A stretch of 64,000 bases of DNA from SXXZ01 sp041177965 (GTDB taxonomy: Bacteria > Verrucomicrobiota > Verrucomicrobiia > Limisphaerales > UBA9464): positions 1 to 64,000 of the forward strand of contig JBEGWF010000102.1 in NCBI GenBank assembly GCA_041177965.1. Reading direction: 5' to 3'. This document shows, in pieces, positions 61,328 through 64,000 of the stretch; position 1 is the first letter of the stretch; every line of letters begins with the position of its first letter. Position numbers and translations under genes: made by a program. The notes under the pieces were generated by a model, which saw only the letters and a list, made by a program, of their open reading frames with translations, was not told the DNA's origin and searched no databases.

Positions 61328-64000
61328 TCAGGGGACGACGATGCGGTAGAACAGGCGATCGGAGGGGTTGCCAGCCGGGGTCGGGACCAGCATCGGTTCG
61401 TCGGTCTGCCGGTATCGGAAGCGTTCCCTCCACCCGATGAGGTCTTCACTCGATTCGACGATATAGGGCCGGCCGAGGACGTTGAAGAGGTACACACCCA
61501 ACTGCGGGTCCACGGTTAGCACCGGATTTCCCAGCGATCTCCAAGCGCCATCGAAGACGGTGAAATGGCGAAGATCCCGCCGGTCGCCCGTCCTGAGGAA
61601 ATAGCCACCGGCATAGAGGCGGCCGTCGGCCCAGGCGAGGGTGCGTACATGGTTGTCCTCGAGCCCCTGATACGCTTCCTGGTTGCGGAGGGAGGTCCAG
61701 CGGGTGCCGTCCCAGCGGGCGATGCCCACCACGTTGGTGCTGCCCGGGAGGGTGAAGAAGCCGCCGGCGTAAAGGTTCTGGCCGTCGCTGGCGAGGGTCT
61801 GTGCATAGCTCACATAGGGAGGGATGCCCCCGAGACCATCGCCGACGGGAACCCAGCTCGTGCCATTCCACCGGGCCACCCGGCCCCGATCGGTCCCGCC
61901 GAAAGTGAAGGCTCCCGAGACGAACAATCCGGAAGGCGAATCGAGAAGGCTCGCGATCGGTTCGTTGAAGATCCCTCCCAACTGTTCCCAGCGGGTTCCG
62001 TCGAATCGGAGGACGATTTGGTCCATGAACGCGTGGAGCCCGTTCGGGCCGGAGGCGAACCGGGTCAGGCCCTGGCCCTCCATGGGTTCGCCCACCGGGC
62101 CCCATTCGGTCCCGTTCCAACGGGCCAGGTAGGGGCGCTGGATGCCATCGGGTCCTGAGAATCTCGCGCTTCCGAGCAGTTGGCCCTCGTGCACCACCAG
62201 GCTTGCTGCCATGCCGTCGGCAAGCCCTTGGTGGATGGCCTTCCAGATGGTGCCGTTCCACAGGTAGGGGAAAGGCACCACGCCGCCCCGTCGGTCGGAG
62301 CTGGCCAAGGCCACAAGATTCGTGCCCCAACGCACGACGTGGACGACCTTGCCGGTGAATCCGTTGCCGATGGGGAACCAGTTCGTGCCGTTCCAGCCGG
62401 CGATGCGTGCGGCCGGCCGCCCGCCGGCGATCTGGAACTGTCCACCGACGACCAGCGAACCGTCTCCCGGCGCGAGGATGGTGGACACCTCGTCGTCGAA
62501 GCCATTGGACGCGGTCGGAAAGAAGAAGTTGTCCGGATCAGCGTCGCTGGAGGCGTCGGAGCGTCCGCGCACATCACGCCCGGTGCATGGCCATCCGTTG
62601 CTCGGCATCGGCTGGGTGCCCCGCAAGGCGAAGAACCGGGACCTGCCGTCGGCCAGATAGACGGTGCCATCGAACCCGATCAACGGTGCTCCTAGGTTGT
62701 CTCCCTCGGTGGAGAGGCGGAATCTCAGCGTGCCATTGCGGTTCCAGGCGACCAGTCGGTGACCCACCGGGATGAAGAAGGTCCCATCGCCGGCGATCGC
62801 TCCGGCTTGGAGGGCGGGGGAATCCACCAGTTGGGTCCAGCGCGGTCGGCCATCGGACTCGTACACGGTCACCCGTCCGACGACCGGCAGATCGGGGTCG
62901 GGTTGATCCGCCATGCCGAGGTGGATGGCGCCGTCCGGGGCGATGACCGGTATGCCCGCCCGGCCGGGGAGGTTGATCCGCCATTGGAGGGTGCCATCGG
63001 GTCCCAGGGCAATCAGGCGGTTGTTGCCCGCGAACACCAGCGTTCCGGACGGTGCGATCGCTCCGCCGCTGATCGGGGCTCCGAGGCTGTCGGATTCCCA
63101 GAGTTTCTCGCCGCTGCTTGAGAAGGCACGCACCCGTCCGTCCACCGCTCCGAGGATCACCTGGGAGAGAGTGGAGATCATCGGGGTGGTAGGGTCCTGG
63201 GCACCGATCGCGGAACGCCAACGCAGGGTTCCATCGGCGGTCCGGCGCTCCAGGAAGCCGTCGGACGTGGTGAGGTAGGAGTCGCCCCGACGGTCACGGG
63301 CCAGGCCGGTCGCCGCCTGGGCGGTCTCGCTGCTCCAGAGCACGCGCCCGTGTCCGTCCAATGCGGTCAGTCTGCGACCCGCCTGGTTGAGCATCAGCGA
63401 TCCATCGTCGGCGATCGGGATCCCGTCGTTCATCCAACCGGGAAAGACCCATTGCACCGTGCCGGCCCTGTCTAGTCCGAGCAGGCCGTTGCCGCTCTGC
63501 ACATAGAGAATGCCGTCGGGTCCGATGGAGGGCCGGGCCGAACGGGTCGCGATTTCCCGGCTCCAGAACACCTCGGGCTCCAGCAGGAATGTCATCGCCG
63601 CAGGCGCGGAGGTCGTGGCCCCGAAGGCGTTGCTCGCGACGACCGTATACCGACCCGAGAAGTTGGGGGTGGTGGCCGAGAGGGTGAGGACCGGGCCATC
63701 GGCCCCGCTCACGGGTCGACCATCGAGAAACCAGGTGTAGGTGGTCGGAGTCGTGCTGAGGGATTCCACGACACTGGAAAAGGCCGTTCCCGCGTTGGTG
63801 GTGACCGAGGTGGGATGGCTGATCCACAGCGGCGCAGCCCCGGGCGACGCGGCCTTCACCAAGACCGTCGCAGATTCGGCGCTGCCACCGCTCTCGTCGA
63901 TGACCCGAGCCGTCAACGGGGAAACTCCCGGCGGCGGGGTCGCCCATCGCGAGCCGAAGGGGGCGTCGGTGGCGACGGCCACGAGATTCGTGCCCGATCG
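61328..64000 (-). CDS. secreted Ig-like/propeller protein (5' end beyond window)
   Basis: At least 890 residues are in frame to the right edge, so the start and signal peptide are not seen. An Ig-like domain (~65-135 from the visible N-end: TYTWFLDGRPVSGADGPVLTLSATTPNFSGRYTVVASNAFG) is followed by PQQ-type propeller repeats (GPDGILYVQSGNGLLGLDRAGTVQWVFPG, GRRLTALDGHGRVLWSSE, VDGRVRAFSSSGEKLWESDS, GPDGTLQWRINLPG) and then a second set of kelch-like units (VARWNGTSWVPVGDGLGG, IARWDGTRWTSLRN, VFDGAWRSLGNPV). The tail DRLFYRIVVP matches the pattern of other secreted proteins here. Likely cell-surface; no enzymatic motif. 79 bp after it lies the VC0807-like gene on the same strand. Confidence 0.88.
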   Translation of the reverse strand, partial: RSGTNLVAVATDAPFGSRWATPPPGVSPLTARVIDESGGSAESATVLVKAASPGAAPLWISHPTSVTTNAGTAFSSVVESLSTTPTTYTWFLDGRPVSGADGPVLTLSATTPNFSGRYTVVASNAFGATTSAPAAMTFLLEPEVFWSREIATRSARPSIGPDGILYVQSGNGLLGLDRAGTVQWVFPGWMNDGIPIADDGSLMLNQAGRRLTALDGHGRVLWSSETAQAATGLARDRRGDSYLTTSDGFLERRTADGTLRWRSAIGAQDPTTPMISTLSQVILGAVDGRVRAFSSSGEKLWESDSLGAPISGGAIAPSGTLVFAGNNRLIALGPDGTLQWRINLPGRAGIPVIAPDGAIHLGMADQPDPDLPVVGRVTVYESDGRPRWTQLVDSPALQAGAIAGDGTFFIPVGHRLVAWNRNGTLRFRLSTEGDNLGAPLIGFDGTVYLADGRSRFFALRGTQPMPSNGWPCTGRDVRGRSDASSDADPDNFFFPTASNGFDDEVSTILAPGDGSLVVGGQFQIAGGRPAARIAGWNGTNWFPIGNGFTGKVVHVVRWGTNLVALASSDRRGGVVPFPYLWNGTIWKAIHQGLADGMAASLVVHEGQLLGSARFSGPDGIQRPYLARWNGTEWGPVGEPMEGQGLTRFASGPNGLHAFMDQIVLRFDGTRWEQLGGIFNEPIASLLDSPSGLFVSGAFTFGGTDRGRVARWNGTSWVPVGDGLGGIPPYVSYAQTLASDGQNLYAGGFFTLPGSTNVVGIARWDGTRWTSLRNQEAYQGLEDNHVRTLAWADGRLYAGGYFLRTGDRRDLRHFTVFDGAWRSLGNPVLTVDPQLGVYLFNVLGRPYIVESSEDLIGWRERFRYRQTDEPMLVPTPAGNPSDRLFYRIVVP

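Noticed and set aside
1..64000. CRISPR arrays, prophage, integrase or transposase genes
   Set aside because: No regularly spaced short repeats with unique spacers and no recombinase or DDE motifs were seen on either strand.

Overview
This window reads as chromosome of a high-GC bacterium of the PVC group, most likely Verrucomicrobiota. The evidence is gene content: a paired DUF1501 protein and PSCyt1/DUF1549/DUF1553 protein, a very large PVC-type membrane-bound-dehydrogenase-like protein, formylglycine sulfatase, ThuA-like protein, LamG protein, prepilin-type protein, exosortase, and secreted proteins with C-termini ending around an (R/L)FYR motif. I cannot place it below phylum from sequence alone. 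No phage, transposase or CRISPR array was seen, and base composition looks even throughout.

Layout. (1) 1-13 kb: secreted catabolic and surface genes: an NHL-type propeller protein cut by the left edge, a large secreted barrel-like protein, an orphan sigma-region-4 protein, the DUF1501/PSD1 pair, a divergent alkaline-phosphatase-superfamily enzyme, an unknown secreted protein and a GT2 glycosyltransferase. (2) 13-16 kb: a dTDP-sugar operon on the minus strand (NRS/ER-like reductase, rmlB, rmlA), then a tRNA-Leu(CAA). (3) 16.4-20 kb: exosortase, SDR, hydroxypyruvate-isomerase-like and RmlD-like genes, several overlapping. (4) 20-31.7 kb: a compact eight-gene minus-strand operon joining two ABC-2 permeases, an ABC ATPase, a heavy-metal P-type ATPase, HflK-like, HflC-like and a third polytopic SPFH protein, and a membrane-anchored helical protein. 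(5) 31.7-35 kb: a structured repeat pair, sulfatase and carbon-nitrogen hydrolase. (6) 35-42.5 kb: a three-LamG protein divergent from a 1473-residue SGNH/propeller/HEAT/discoidin/cupredoxin protein. (7) 42.5-47 kb: small genes including a pseudopilin, a TIGR03769-like surface protein, a His-rich lipoprotein, two cupins and DUF309. (8) 47-55.6 kb: pstC-pstA-pstB-phoU without pstS, purA-uppS, a lipoprotein propeller, a small conserved protein and pyrR-pyrB. (9) 55.6-56.4 kb: three tandem ~270-bp repeats. (10) 56.5-64 kb: ThuA-like protein, clpB, a VC0807-like membrane protein and a large secreted propeller protein cut by the right edge.

The observations most worth following are: a dispersed repeat family present as two diverged subfamilies that keep the same nested stem architecture despite different stem sequences; a PstB-like ATPase whose signature motif and switch histidine are both altered; the eight-gene SPFH/transport operon; and a rhamnose operon in which one NRS/ER-like protein may replace RmlC plus RmlD. 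All family names here come from motif reading without database searches.
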